Below are positions 42,453-55,039 of a stretch of 64,000 nt of DNA, in pieces (positions within the stretch are counted from its first letter, which is position 1; each line of letters starts with the position of its first letter). The stretch is from Cololabis saira (lineage: Eukaryota; Chordata; Actinopteri; Beloniformes; Belonidae). A program made the translations under genes and the position numbers. The DNA lies in contig NC_084592.1 in the NCBI RefSeq assembly GCF_033807715.1, positions 27,461,919 to 27,525,918 on the forward strand, given 5' to 3'. The notes beneath the pieces were generated by a model. That model made no database searches and was not told the DNA's origin. It saw only the letters and a list, made by a program, of their open reading frames with translations.

Positions 42453-43929
42453 GTGGTATCTTCAACGGTTCAAAAGTTATGCCAATGGGACATAATTGTT
42501 ATAATAAAACTCTTTGTAAGACATAGTCTTACAAAAACATGTGTAAAATACTAATTTGTTGTGGTATTGTCATCAAATTTGAACTTGCACTAGATAAGGC
42601 TTCAGACTGTGGTCTCAGTGTGTTTTAAAACCAATAAGTCACAAATTCTTTCATCTACAGACATCTGATTACAAAACAAATTTCCGGCTGAAATAAAAAC
42701 CTTCTATTTCAGTGTGTTCAAACTGAGATTACTGAATTATAGTAGCAGTTACATTGATTCTGACAGTTGGGGGAATAACTTAATAGTGGTACCTTTCAAA
42801 AGATACCAGAACCATCCATCTACTTCAAACAGTTCAAGAACAGCTTTCAATTTACTTTTGGTATAACTTGGATAGGCGTTTTGGGCGACTTTTACAAGTG
42901 CGGGAACAAGTTAATAAGTATGTGTTTTCAGTTAGTAGTTGTCAACCACCAAGAGCATCATGGTCCCAGCACACAACTGCACATCAAGACTGAGAGTCTG
43001 ATTACAAATCCAGCACAGTTGTGTTAATTAGCCCCTCCTGGCACCGTTGCCTGAACCACTGCCTCACATCTTTCCCCACAGCTGAGCAGAAACCACGCAC
43101 CACCACATGTGGATATTTGCTATGTGGAAAAAATAACATAAGACAAAATAAAACTCCAAGTTTGAGCATGTCTCATACAGAGTAAGAGTAAAGCAAAAGT
43201 GTACAATAGACAATCTTCCTGGGGTGGCGTCCTGTGGCCCACTTACTATTTGACGCCACTCAACTGGTGCAGAGGCTCATGTTGAGGCAAATTGAAGGCC
43301 ACAGCCAATTTTTAGAAGGTTTTTGAATATTATTTACATTTTCTGTTTATGGTGACTAAGATATTGTCAGGATTTGGGGATTGCTTGACTGTTAAGGGTG
43401 AAGCAACAAAAGAATTCTTGGACAAGTAAATTAATTTTGGGGCCACTGACAAATGTTATGGTGTGTTGGTGAAAAACAGGCACTACGTCATGGGCGTTCT
43501 ATTACAATTTATGATACTATCTCAATAACAAGGATGAACAATTTGTAGTCATGCATCTAACCTTTCATAATTTTAACAAAGAGGATTTATTTTCCTCCTT
43601 GCTTCTTTGAGTGTTGCCAGAGCTGAAACAAGAACTAGTGGAGGTCTGCTGGGACCCATAATCAGCCTCGCTCAGCCTGCAGGCGACTGTGACTGGCTTT
43701 GGCCTGTAAGCGTTAGGCCGAGTGATGGCAGGTTTCTGCAGAGCGCAAATAGTCCTCATTTCAGCTCTGTTTCAAATGCCATTTCACTTGCGTAAGCTAA
43801 CATTATCTAAGTATACTAAGTTAACATAGCTAACTTTGGTTAACTGAACTGTTCAGGCTGATTTCCAAGTTTGCTTGATCAGCCTATTTGAAATTTGGTG
43901 CCCTGCAGTAAGACAACCGCTGACAACCG
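42453..43929. other. No gene recognised
   Basis: Unique-looking DNA. TCAACGGTTCAAAAGTTATG at about 42462 shares a short phrase with the 139-bp units of the GGGCCC family. Confidence 0.5.
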
Positions 43930-44037
43930 GTGTGTGAATGTGTGCGTGTGTGGGTGAATGTCTACAGTGTAAAGCGCTTCGGGGCTGTATGAGTGCAGCT
44001 GGTAAGCGCTATATAGGTGTAATCCATTTACCATTTA
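43930..44037 (+). mobile_element. LINE/SINE tail fragment (AAAGCGCTTCGGGG)
   Basis: GTGTGTGAATGTGTGCGTGT, CTACAGTGTAAAGCGCTTCG and AAGCGCTATATAGGTGTAAT, then CCATTTACCATTTAC, match a common teleost retroposon tail as I recall it. Confidence 0.65.
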
Positions 44038-44327
44038 CAAGAAAGAGGCTTCAAAAGCACTCTTCAGAAAACTTATGGGTGACATTTGTCCAGGTCTTCC
44101 ATGGTGCTGATATATCATGAAAAACAAAGGGGCTGACTGGAAAGCAGTTGCTGTTTCCCTATTTGTCTTTGATCCATGGTTTTTCCTCTTCAAACTCAGT
44201 GACTTGCAAATCAGACTTAAAATCGTGTCCTGAGAAGGCAGTTTAAAACAAAGTTCAATGATACCCTTACACAAAAAGTGTTTGTAGCAAAATCCGAAAG
44301 CAATAGTCAATTTATCTTAGGCCAGTT

Positions 44328-44410
44328 AGAATCAGAATCACATTTATTTGGCCAGGTCAGGTCAGACAAGACATGGAATTTGATTTGGTTGTTATCGCTC
44401 ACTCTACAGT
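44328..44410. mobile_element. LINE tail fragment (CAGAATCAGAA family), copy 2
   Basis: TAGAATCAGAATCACATTTA then TTTGGCCAGGTCAG and GACATGGAATTTGATTTGG, the family also seen at 19033-19120. Confidence 0.6.
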
Positions 44411-45267
44411 AAATAGATAATAGACAATAGACAAATGCTAGCTCTTATTAACATATTTTCAATTTTTAAAAAGTGAAAGGTGCAATCAGAATGAGGTAGA
44501 TATGATTATTGGAAGGAGTTTGGAAGGAGTTAGGAAAATTCTGTAATTTCTCTCATAGTCAGACTTTAATAAACCACAGATAAAATGTAAAACTTGAAAT
44601 AAAACACCTTAGTATGCTTAATCTTTCATTGCACTTAACACAGAACAGTCATGATGCAGACTACCTTATAACATAGGTCAGAGCCGAGCATATGGAGTTG
44701 TCTTGACTTTTGCTTCATATATCTATAGCCAGACATGAACATGAACTTACACTAGGAGCTTTTTTTATTTTTTGGTGGTTGATCTAAACTTAAAAAATCC
44801 CTTGAACTTAATACATGGTGGTAGTTTTCAATAGTAGACATTTTACTCTATTGAGTTTAACTGACGGTTAAATCGTGAATTTTTTTGTGAAGGTTATATG
44901 GGTTTATACTGTCATAGTTAAGCTAAACCAGCCAAAGAATACACATTACCAAATGCTGCTGATCCTTAGCTACACAAACATCATTAATCCTTCCACCCAG
45001 TTCAGTGATCAGCCTTATGAAACTCTCAGGCCCTGAGGCAGCAGCTGTCATACCAGTGTACACTCTCTCATTATCTGACATCAGTTTGACACGGCCATGT
45101 AACTCTGAATGGAATTTGAATCATCATGTTTTCCTTTTAATTTTGAAAACAACAAACAGACTGTTCTCTGTCAACAGTTTGCAAGTGACAAATTTATTGA
45201 AGATCAGACTCAATCAAAGCAATATTTGACCTTGGAATGGATATTATCAATCCTTTTCAGAGAGCAG

Positions 45268-45270
<3 letters not shown>
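44411..45270. other. No gene recognised
   Basis: AT-rich DNA without supported features. Confidence 0.5.
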
Positions 45271-45314
<44 letters not shown>

Positions 45315-45334
45315 TATGTGTGTATGTATGTATG

Positions 45335-45390
<56 letters not shown>
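45271..45390. repeat. Compound (TG)n-(GTAT)n-(TA)n microsatellite
   Basis: About 36 bp of TG, then about 35 bp of GTGTAT/GTAT, then about 48 bp of TA. Confidence 0.97.
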
Positions 45391-45393
<3 letters not shown>

Positions 45394-47633
45394 TTATCTT
45401 AACTCCTTTAAAGAGCTTCAATCATTTCCATATAGTTCTTTGTTTCAGCCGGACAATGCACTTATTACCCACCCCCCCCACAAGAAAAGAGAAAAAGAAT
45501 AAACCAATTGTGCAACATATCAAATTCAGTCATGTTTGTTTGGAAATGGCAGAAATAATTCAATGAGACATCTTTAGTGTTGATAGAACAGTTATTGAGC
45601 TAGACAAATCCATTTCATGCCTCCAGCTGCCCCTTGTGCCCCAGCATACCCTAAAATCAAACTCAAAAAACAGATCAAACAATGGCTGACATGTCTCCAC
45701 TATTCGACTGCTCTCGGCTGAGAGCATTATAGTTGGAGAATATTAATAGAAATACCTGTGGTTGATGACTAATATCCAATCCACGCCTGCTGATTCTTTC
45801 CTGTCATGCTCTACCTCTTCTGTCTGGGACAGGCGCATAGCTGCTGAGGAGACACCGACACACTTGTAAACAGAGCCTGTTCTCTTCTTTCATCCTCTTA
45901 ATTGTCAATACTGTTAAAAATATATAGAGAGGAATGTTTTTGTTGCTAAGGGAACCTGATAACATATACACTAAAGCAGCCAAACCACTGCTGTTGTGAC
46001 TAATGTTACAAAGAAATAACCTCTCATTATAGTTTCGTGAAATGCTGTGAGTCTGTATTTCTTTAACAGAAAATTCTTTAATGGAATATTAGCAAACACA
46101 AATACCAAAAAATAGTTACAATAACTTTGATGATTTGAAAAAAGTATACCATCCTTCATTCTAAAGTTGTATCGTCCTGTTCCAATGACACTGACGCCTT
46201 CAGGTTCTGTGTTATACAAGCCCAAATTATTACCCTCCCTTGTTTGACAACTGGTGTAGGTGTTTGTGCTGATAGGATCTGTTTGCTTTTTGACTATTTG
46301 GTGCTAAGCATTAGGGTCAAACATTGAGTTTCATCAAGGTTTTCTCCTGGCAACCTTTCCAAAGTTTCCATACTTGTTCAGTCTTATTCTCAATGTACTA
46401 CACTAACCTTTCAGAAAGTAATGACACATTTGCCTTGTTTTAAAACGTCATAAAGGGAAGATGAGATTGAGAGTTGAAAGTGGATTACTTGGAGACTATG
46501 GAGGAATAACACTAAAACAATGGTGTCTGCCGGACTGAGCCAAAACAAAATACAGCACGTACACAAATCAGGACCTACACTGAAACCCTCTGACGAATGT
46601 GTTACAAGTCCATCCCAAAACAGCTGTGATCTCTCCAGGCAGAGACCCCACAGTATCTTTGAGGGCGTTCTGGAGCTGAAACATGACACGCAGATCCTTT
46701 AAGTTCTGTAAATTGAGAGATGGGGACGCACTGGATAGGACTGTGTTTTTCCAGCATATCCAATAGATACTTCATCGGATATCTGGGAAATGTGGGGGTC
46801 AATTCAACACTTATCCTTTTGTTTGCAGTGTGGCTTTCATACAGCTGTTAATCGCAAGAGCTATAATGCTACCAACTTGAGTTTCCTATTAGGTGAGCTG
46901 AGCAGCACAGTTGTTCCCTCAAACCCAAGAGGTCCCTGGAATGGAACTTAGAGTGAGTGCTGTGTTCCATGCCCCGGCAAAGCACAGTTCCTTGTCTGTA
47001 GCATAGTTTGAAGAAGAGTGTTTGAGAAACGCATGGTTGTACATGTACATAGATGAGGGTGTGTATGTATATGTTCATGAGGTTTAGATGCAACAGTTTC
47101 TCTGGACAATCATTTAACAACATAGGAACAGAATCCAAAAATCTAAAAAAGCGAGAGGGCTATTTCTGATTAGAAAAACAGAAAGAAAAATCCACAAAGG
47201 AGTGATGTTAGAGCAGGCCAGCAAAGGAATCAGGAGGACCCAATTGTGCCCGGGCTCTGCAGTTCTGATGCACTGAACCCACTCTTATCTGCCAACCGGT
47301 TGTGGCAGATGGTCACTTTTCCTGAGTTTGGTCCTGTTAGAAGTGGCTTCCTGTTAAAAGGCAGTTTATTCTTTGGACAGTTGCCTGGAATGCCATGCAT
47401 TCTTAGGACAAGAGACTGAATTCAAATGAGGAAACAAAGGAATCCTGTTCTCTTGGTGGGATATTTTTTATGAACTGAAATGAATGGATGGCATTATATG
47501 TGAAAAATTGCAAATAACTATAATGAAGTCACTGACTTTCTTATTAAAATACACTCAGATGATTTTTATTGTGAATCTGTGGAACTAGAAATAAACTAGT
47601 GTCAGTGGACAGTGGTACAAACTGAGTATATAG
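45391..47633. other. No gene recognised
   Basis: About 2.2 kb with only short frames. C-run at 45472-45479. I see nothing mobile or coding that I can defend. Confidence 0.5.
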
Positions 47634-47945
47634 TGGTGGACCATTTGGTGGCATGGTGTAGAAATAATCACCTCATCCTGACAACAAAGGAGACAAAGGA
47701 GATTATTGTGGATTTTAAGAGAACTGGGATTAACTAAATACTATTAACATCCTGAGAGAGTACATAGAGATACCTTGATGTTCGCTTGGACAAAAGACCG
47801 GACACAGCTAATAATTTTTTGAGAAAATCCTTCATTGTTTGTGGCAAGATGTTGCACCTATTGTATAAGTCTGTGCTTGAGAAATCTATTTTGTTTGCTG
47901 TTATCTGTTGGAGCAGAAGGACATGTCAGTTACCCAAAGGAACTA
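47634..47945 (+). pseudogene. Rex1/L2-like LINE RT C-terminal remnant
   Basis: A frame from 47634 reads VDHLVAWCRNNHLILTT then KETKEIIVDFKR before a stop. After frameshifts comes LRKSFIVCGKMLHLLYKSVL followed by FAVICWSRR. The W-C-R-N-N-x-L-x-L..K-T-K-E-x-x-V-D-F block and the M-L-x-x-x-Y-K-S-V block are conserved in the RT C-terminus of fish Rex1/CR1-like LINEs. Inactive, and only about 100 codons remain. Confidence 0.85.
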
Positions 47946-48061
47946 AACAAACTTTTTTTTTGATTGATTGGTTTTGATTATCATTGAAAAATGCATACAA
48001 AAAAAATGGTGCTTAGGCTTTTTAAACATAAGTAATCTCATAAGTATTGGATACCCCCTAC

Positions 48062-48290
48062 ATGCCTCCCTAGGGAGGTGTCTCAGGCATGTCCCGCCGG
48101 GAAGAGACCCCGGGGAAGACCCAGGACACACTGGAGAGACTATGTCTCTCAGCTGGCCTGGGAACGCCTTGGAACCCCCCCAGAAGAGTTGGAAGAAGTA
48201 TCTGGGGTGAGGAAAAGTCCGGGCATCTCTGCTCAGACTGCTGCCCCTGCGACCCGGCCCCAGATCAAGCAGATGAAAACGGATGGATGA
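48062..48290 (+). mobile_element. RTE-like LINE 3' end with GATG tail
   Basis: The nucleotide phrases TGCCTCCCTAGGGAGGTGTC, GACCCCGGGGAAGACCCAGG and ACCCGGCCCCAGATCAAGCA match the extreme 3' end of a widespread fish LINE. It ends AAACGGATGGATGA, the start of the family's GATG tail. The peptide in one frame (RREETPGKTQDTLERLCLSA) corresponds to the last coding codons in an alternate frame. Rex3/RTE assignment is from memory. Confidence 0.8.
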
Positions 48291-51258
48291 TAACGTCATA
48301 AATCTGCAGAGTTAATTGCAGTTTGACTGCACATCTATTTTGTGTGTGATCTTTAGCAATGTTAAAAATCTTGAGATTTTTTTTTTTACGATCCATGCCA
48401 TCCTGATACAGGCCTAGGCTACTTCTTTGAAGTAACTGATGTCATTTGTTTGGGAAACGAGCCAACAAGTGATGCATGGAAGAATGCACCAGGGAAACAA
48501 TCAGTAGTAGCGAAAAATGTATTCAAATAAAAGGAATAAGACAATAATAAACCATTAGTGTTTAGAAAGGTTCAGATTTGGGAAAACAGTTACATAGATG
48601 TTGAACAAAACATTAATTGTCAAAGAAGTAGAAATAAAGTGACAACAACTTGGTTTTTGAAAATATTACCTTACTTAACACTGTCACCAGGTTGGAGAAC
48701 TTCAAAGCCAGTTCAAGCAAGTCAGAGTCTATTTGTGAAAGCTGAATATAGATGAATGGAACCTAGGACTACGATCAATATCAGCTGAATTATTAAGGCC
48801 CTGCTTCTACATGAGATGCCGTGAGCACTTACACAAAAGTGGTGTAGTATTTGGCATTTGACTCTTCTTCCACACAAAATTTATAGAATGTACATATATA
48901 TGTATACATATATGTACATACGTTCTAGGAATCTTATGAGTATACAGATGACTGGTCTACCTCTCTCTGGTCCAAATGAGACACAGGTAGCATGTAATCA
49001 AGAAACGGAATGAGATCTAAATGCAGGGGAGAACAAACCAAACAGCAATAACTGGGGCCCAATTCAGAAAGGATGTTCGATAGACTTAAAGAGTCTAGAG
49101 TTAAAACAAAGATTTACCTTGACCTGGAAAGTTTCCATTTACAAATCAGCTGTTTAGACTTATCTCAGGGAACTACATACTGTAGGTTCACCTCAAGTAT
49201 AAAAAAGCTAACATCAGTGGAATCCCCAATACGATAATTTACCAGAGAACCAGTATCAGAGAACTTCCTCATGTACTCGAATTAGAAATCCTTCAGCAAT
49301 TCATACAGCTTGTATACTGTTTACAAAGGTAACATGGCAGCTGTGATTAAACAGTTGGAGAGTTGGCACAAGATAAAATTGCATGATGTGTTAATGTGTC
49401 AGACATACATGTGTGGACACACCCTTTAATAACATTTCAAATATTCTTTTTAGGAAAGTTAATTGAATTCAGCTGACAAGCTTAGATGAAACTCAATTTT
49501 TCAGCCCATTATACTGCAGCTGGGCCCCACAGACAAAAATGTACTGTGATATATGTGTGGTATAAGAATGACAAATAAAAGAGCATTTTGACTTGATTTT
49601 GACTATAAATGGAAGCGAAAACATTTAGAAACCTGAGGTTTAATGTGGTTATGTTCATGGAGTAAGTAACCGTACACCTGACAGAATTTAAATCACCTCT
49701 ATTTCTGAAATGGACTTTGAGTCCCTCCCCTTGCTTAAGTTTGGGCTACCACCCTTTCTGAAATGGAAAACCCAAAACTTCCCTCATTTAATGTTTAACA
49801 TACTCAACGTTCTCACTAAAACCTGCTTTCAGAAATAGACCCTAGGAGTAAAATCAACAAGCACAGAACAGAGGCTTCAGAGAAAAGAACACAAGAAAAC
49901 CAAGAACAAGAGAAACCATAAACCATGACAGCTTCAGTCACAGCCCTGAAGATTGTGAAAAGGTCCTGGTCTGGTTTAAAATAAGAAAAAAAACAACAAC
50001 TCTCAAACCATAATGTTTATCTGCCCTAACCAAAGTGCTTGCCTAAAACCTCAAAACAGAGAGAATATTATCTTTTTTCTCTGTGTGAGTCGAGTGTTTT
50101 GTAAACCCTCCAACTCCTGCAGAGTTTGGTTTAGTTTATAAACGTGGCTTTTTATACATAAAGTTACCCCTGAAGGTAACACACTATTGGAAAATGGTAC
50201 AGATGTGTTGCAGTCTCATTTGTAAGACATAGGAATGATATCACAAAAAGGCACAAAAAGCCCTCAAAGCTTTACCTACATCCATGTGACTCAGAGAACC
50301 TCCAAAGATATTTGACCTCATTCTGCGCCTTTTACCGCAAACCACTGACACATCTATTATGGTCAGAAAATACTGACACTACCAAAATGGCTGCACTAAA
50401 CAAAAGCTAAGCATGCAGGAGTTAAAGATACAGCTAATCAGGCTTGGTTCAAGGTTTTTGCCTTCCAAAATGTTTCTGGTCCCACTTAACAGCATTCCAG
50501 GGAACATTCCACATCATCTACCTACCTAATGATAACAAATAACCTATTATTATAGACATATAAAGACACTAATGATCTGTCAAGCGGTAGACAGACATGC
50601 AATTAAATATGCTGCCTGACATTTTACTGCAGAAACGCAGACAGTGTGGTCGTCGTGCAGGGCTAACCAGTCTCTGCAGGGGTGCTGCTGCGTTTCCTCT
50701 CACTGAACCATGACAGTGTTTGGTCTTTAAATGCCACCAAGGCAATGGGAATGCTGCAGACTTAATCATTGTGTTGTAGATGATCAAGAAAAAAAATCAA
50801 TGAAATATGGTTTGAAGATAGTTAGAGTAAAGCCGTCAGTCAATAATAACAACCAGAAGCCCAAAAGGACTTGATGCCACGAGTAGGTTGAAGAGAGTTG
50901 ATGAAGGTCATGTTCTCTCGGATACAGTGTTTTTGAGAGAAAACATATTAATTTTAATGTCCCAAAAGAGATTACTTTATTTATGGAGGAAATTGAATTG
51001 CATCTTGTGGTGTGATAAATTAAAATGTGATATTTTGGTGGGAAATTGATGCTGGGTCCTTCTGAGATTAATTGGAAAGAGATGTTGGAGTGATCATTCT
51101 ACAAGTCAAAAGTCAGCATGGTATGTGGGTCCAGCACCTCACTTAAACCCAATCTCATTCCAAAGCCTTTCCTATTATTTATCGATCCATTGTATACTCG
51201 GGTATAGATAATGGATGGATTGATGGATGTATACTCATGATATAGTAGCTTCATATGT
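48291..51258. other. No gene; possible MITE at about 49600-49852
   Basis: Mostly unique AT-rich DNA. The stretch ending GCTTTCAGAAATAGACCCTA with inner TTTCTGAAATGGAAAACCCA resembles a fish MITE edge; GGGGCCCAATTCAGAAAGGA at 49053 could be the other end. A near-palindrome of TGTACATATAT-type sequence lies at 48884-48926. Confidence 0.4.
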
Positions 51259-51266
51259 GTTCCAGT

Positions 51267-52321
51267 CAGGGGCGGAGCAGGGGTCCCAGCCCAGGGGGGG
51301 GGGAAGCATTCTTGATGAGCCCTTGTGGCTTAAACATCCCTGTTAAAACATAATCGCTCGAAAAAAAATGCCACAGATCAGCCCCTCTGACACAACCACA
51401 GCACGCAGGCGACACGGTCAGAACGATTCACATGAGGTTTCAGCACTATGGTCATTATGTCAAACCTAATTATAATCCTAATGCAGACTTTAAGATATAG
51501 GTATTAAACTGGAGATAAAAATCAAATGACATCCAGTGATGCCGGATTCAATACAGCCAAGTAGCACGATTCAGGCAGACGTGTTCAACCTACACGGAAA
51601 CAGTTTACAATGTGCGACGACATGTATTTAATACAATGACCAGCAGACACGGCGGTCAAACAGCAACAAACAATATAGGAAAGGCCATATATTCAGCATT
51701 ATGACAATGTTATCAGAAATAATTAACATTATGACAGCTTACCAATGATGGTTTCATCCAGCAGTGGGCAGAGAACCACAACAAAAAAAATTTCCATCCA
51801 AGAGGGGAAAAGGTAGCACATTGAACGATAAAAAATGCAAAAACTTTAATTTTGAAACTTTTTCAAATTTCCGAACCATCAGCCGGTTCTTCATCGCCCC
51901 AAACCTTTCAATCACTTTCCTCTTATCAATGGCGAAGTCCCTCTCGATTGAGAGCAAGGTGAGGTTTGATAGTCTGGCCTCATCCATGCTGCCCGGAGAT
52001 AGTTTTTAATCAACTTCAGCTGCTGAAACTCAGCATGAGTTTCCTGCTTTAAGGCTCTGATGCGACAACTGGCTAAAAGTAAACAGACAATTGCGCACGC
52101 ACGAACCCGTGCATGACATGCAGAAACACAAGGGGAGAAAGGACTATTTCTTTCATTTTTATTTTATAAACAACTTTATCCTTATGAACGCAATTGTTAT
52201 ATTGTCCAACTTTCCTTATTTTATTCAGCACACTTTTTTTTTCCCTCTTCGGCGTGGGCCCCCACGCAGCAGTGGGCCAGGGGGGGCCGCCCCCTTTGCC
52301 CCCCCGCCTGCTCCGCTAGTG
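51267..52321 (-). mobile_element. hAT element with 8-bp target duplication and transposase C-terminus
   Basis: A 1055-bp element beginning CAGGGGCGGAGCAGG and ending CCTGCTCCGCTAGTG. GTTCCAGT is duplicated at 51259-51266 and 52322-52329. G-runs and C-runs lie just inside both ends. A transposase C-terminal remnant is on the minus strand. Confidence 0.92.
51754..52070 (-). pseudogene. hAT transposase C-terminal (dimerisation) remnant
   Basis: The minus-strand frame begins MDEARLSNLTLLSIERDFAI and continues DKRKVIERFGAMKNR. R-L-S-N-L-x-x-L-S-I-E is the signature of the hAT C-terminal dimerisation domain (hATC), close to ZMYM/Ac-like transposases. An earlier piece (EFQQLKLIKN, about 52020-52060) is in another frame. 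It lies inside an element with matching hAT ends. No catalytic region remains. Confidence 0.85.
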
Positions 52322-52329
52322 GTTCCAGT

Positions 52330-52634
52330 TATAGACACCTGGGTATATTCAGCTGTAGGAGAAACCATGCCATTGTTTAAAAGACTGATGTCATTTTTTT
52401 TTACCTCTATGCGATACAGATACAGCCAGTGACACAGAACGGAAAAAGGCTAATGACTTAAATAACTGATGACTCTTACACTTCAGCCACACTTGGTACA
52501 CTTATTTATATTTGGAAAGAGCCTTGCTGGCTATATGCCCTTTTCACAAAATAGTTGTTGGTTGTAGTTTCATATTTTTGATGAGGAAACAATATCATTT
52601 TAATTAGATATCACATACGCTTGATATGGTACAC
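52330..52634. other. No gene recognised
   Basis: Spacer between the hAT element and the AAT microsatellite. Confidence 0.5.

Positions 52635-52676
<42 letters not shown>
52635..52676. repeat. (AAT)n microsatellite
   Basis: About 42 bp of AAT immediately 5' of GGGCCC copy D. The same trinucleotide flanks copies C and E. Confidence 0.97.
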
Positions 52677-52679
<3 letters not shown>

Positions 52680-54295
52680 GCTGCAAGCAGCGATGAACGG
52701 GCCCTCGCACTCACGGCCACCGCCCCCCATAAGCATATCAGAAATTACACCACCCACGACTTTCTATGTCAAACCATTCAAGAGTTATAGCAGAAAAAAG
52801 GGACAACCAATCAGAAGAAGGGGCGGGGCTAATTCAGGCCAATTATGGTCAAGGACTCAATACCGAGTCCCATGAGGAGGGGGCGCTGTTGAGCCGTTAG
52901 GCCACGCCCATTAATGCAAACCATGAAATATCAAATTAATCGCCAGGCCTGGCTTGGTGCAAAATTTGGTGACTTTTGGAGAACTATCAAATATGGACCA
53001 ATCAGATGAAGGGGGGCGCGCTTTTTGGCGTCTATCGTCGCCACGGTAACACTTTTGAAAGAGAAAAGTAATGCGCCTAGTCGCAGGGTGGAGACGCACA
53101 TTTTGATGTATATCACACCTGGGTGCACGTTACGGTTTCGGGCCGTATTAACTGCCGAAGGAATGGCATAAATTTCGCCAAAATGACACGATTAATTCAA
53201 AATGGCTGACTTCCTGTTCGGTTTCGGCCATGGCGCCAAGAGACTTTTCTTTAAGTTGCGACATGATACAGGTGTGTACTGATTTTCGTGCATGTACGTC
53301 AAAACGTATTGTGGGGCTTGAGGCACAAAGTTTTCCGGGGGGCGCTGTTGAGCCATTTTGCCACGCCCATTAATGCAAACCATTAAATATCAAATTTTTC
53401 GCCAGGCCTGACTTGCATGCAAAATTTGGTGACTTTTTGGGCATGTCTAGGGGGGCAAAAAGGCCCTCCTTTCGTCAGAAGAAAGAAAAAAGAAAAAAGA
53501 AAAAAAAATTCCTACAGATACAATAGGGCCTTCGCACTGAAGGTCTCTCTCTGGGTCAGGTGGCTCTTGGTTGAGCTGCTGTGACATTTACGGTAGCATT
53601 CCACAGATCCCGATTTCCGGCCATTCTTGTAACTGCCCCTAGGCTCTCTCCCGTCCATTTGGTAAGGTCAACTTCCCAGGTTCTTGCCGGTCTCCCTCTG
53701 GGTCTCTTCCCTGCCGTGATGCCCTGCATGATGGTTTTCTCCAGGCTGTCATGTCTGATGGTGTGGCCGAAGTGCTTCATCTTTCTCCTCCTTATCTGCT
53801 TCATCAGCATTGGGTTTGTTCTTAGTTGTTCTAGAACCCAGTCGTTGGTCTTGTGCTCCCTCCATGACACACGCAGCAGGCGTCAGTATGTCCACATTTC
53901 AAAGGCTTTGATTTTCTGTGTTGCTTTCTTTGAGAAAGACCAAGATTCACTGCCATAAGTGGCAACTGCGAAAGCTGTGGCCCTGACTATGCGCAGTTTT
54001 AGGCTTTTGCTGACTTCTTGGCTCTTCCATATTGGTGTAAGCTTCTCCAATGTGCTCCGGGCCATGCACAGTCTTGTACTGATTTCTGCCATGCAGTTAG
54101 CTTCCGTTGTGATGGTGGATCCTAAATAGACGAAGCTCTTCACCTCTTCCAGTTCTTCTCCATTGAGCGTGAAATTGCTGAAATCTGTCCGGTTCTTGTC
54201 CAGCACCATGATCTTGGTCTTCTTCGTGTTCAGGAGTAGACCTTTTTCTTCGCTCAGATGTTGCACGTGGGTCACTGAAGGTGCTCGGGCCCTAA
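52677..54295 (+). repeat. GGGCCC-family repeat, copy D, interrupted by a LINE
   Basis: Head AAAGCTGCAAGCAGCGATGA, one 139-bp unit, one 458-bp module, A-rich link, terminal module. The terminal module is broken at CACTGAAGGT by the LINE at 53545-54272, after which GCTCGGGCCCTAA completes it. Confidence 0.93.
53545..54272 (-). pseudogene. 5'-truncated LINE insertion (RT C-terminal region), RTE-like
   Basis: Flanked by a 10-bp target duplication CACTGAAGGT (53535-53544, 54273-54282). The minus-strand frame from about 54270 has EKGLLLNTKKTKIMVLDKNR, VKSFVYLGSTITTEANCMAE and YGSESWSFSKKATQKIKAFE. A TGA at 53883-53885 is the only in-frame break; the same frame continues RLLRVSWREHKTNDWVL, MKHFGHTIRHDS and AGKRPRGRPARTWEVDL to a stop at 53556-53558, leaving an 11-nt 3' UTR. 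Short 3' UTR and motif order (YLGS, YGSE, W-R-x-x-KTN, GHxxR, GRP) fit RTE-like LINEs. The catalytic YxDD lies upstream of the truncation. Confidence 0.92.
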
Positions 54296-54299
54296 TAAT

Positions 54300-55039
54300 T
54301 AAAGCTGCAAGCAACGATGAACGGGCCCTCGCACCCTTGTGCACGTTCAGGCGTGCTGCAGTGGAAGCGCTTGTATGACTTGCATGTAGATGTCTTCAGG
54401 CCATTTAGCAGATGACACCACCCATGACTCTTTATATCAAACCATTCAAAAGTTATGGCAGAAAGTAGGAACTATCAAATATGGACAAACCAGATGAAGT
54501 GGGGGCGCGCTTTTTGGCATCTATCGTCGCCACGGTAACTCTTTTGACTGAGAAAATTAATGCAAATCGTTGCATGATGGAGACGCACATTTTGATGTAT
54601 AACACACCTGGGTGCACGTTACGGTTCGGGCTGTATTAACTCTCGAAGGAATGGCATAAATTGCGCCAAAATTACACGATTAATTCAAAATGGCCGACTT
54701 CCTGTTCGGTTTCGGCCATGGGGCCAAGAGACTTTTCTTTAAGTTGCGACATGATACAGGTGTGTACCGATTTTCGCACATGTACGTCAAACCGTATTGT
54801 GGGGCAAGTTTTCCAGGGGGCGCTGTTGAGCCATTAGGTCACGCCCATTAATGCAAACCATGAAAACATCAAATTAATGGCCAGGCCTGGCTTGCGTGCA
54901 AAATTTGGTGACTTTTGGGGCACGTTTAGGGGGGAAAAAAAGGCCCTAATTTCGTCGGAAGAAAAACAAGAAAAACGAGAAAGAGAACATCTCCTACAGA
55001 TACAATAGGGCCTTCGCACTGTCAGTGCTCGGGCCCTTA
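54300..55039 (+). repeat. GGGCCC-family repeat, copy E, head-to-tail with D
   Basis: Starts AAAGCTGCAAGCAACGATGA 4 bp after the end of copy D. Its head includes TTGTGCACGTTCAGGCGTGC, then a partial 139-bp unit, a 458-bp module and one terminal module ending GGGCCCTTA. A TAATAATAA stretch follows. Confidence 0.93.

Noticed and set aside
45971..46225. Minus-strand 84-residue frame with a hydrophobic end
   Set aside because: No recognised family, no start context and AT-rich codon use; indistinguishable from chance.
46520..46702. Plus-strand 60-residue frame near 46.5 kb as a possible exon
   Set aside because: No flanking splice sites that I can support and no known motif.
48078..48301. Overlapping 70-80-residue frames with RRPREDPG-like text
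   Set aside because: They are the 3' end of an RTE-like LINE read in several frames, not independent genes.
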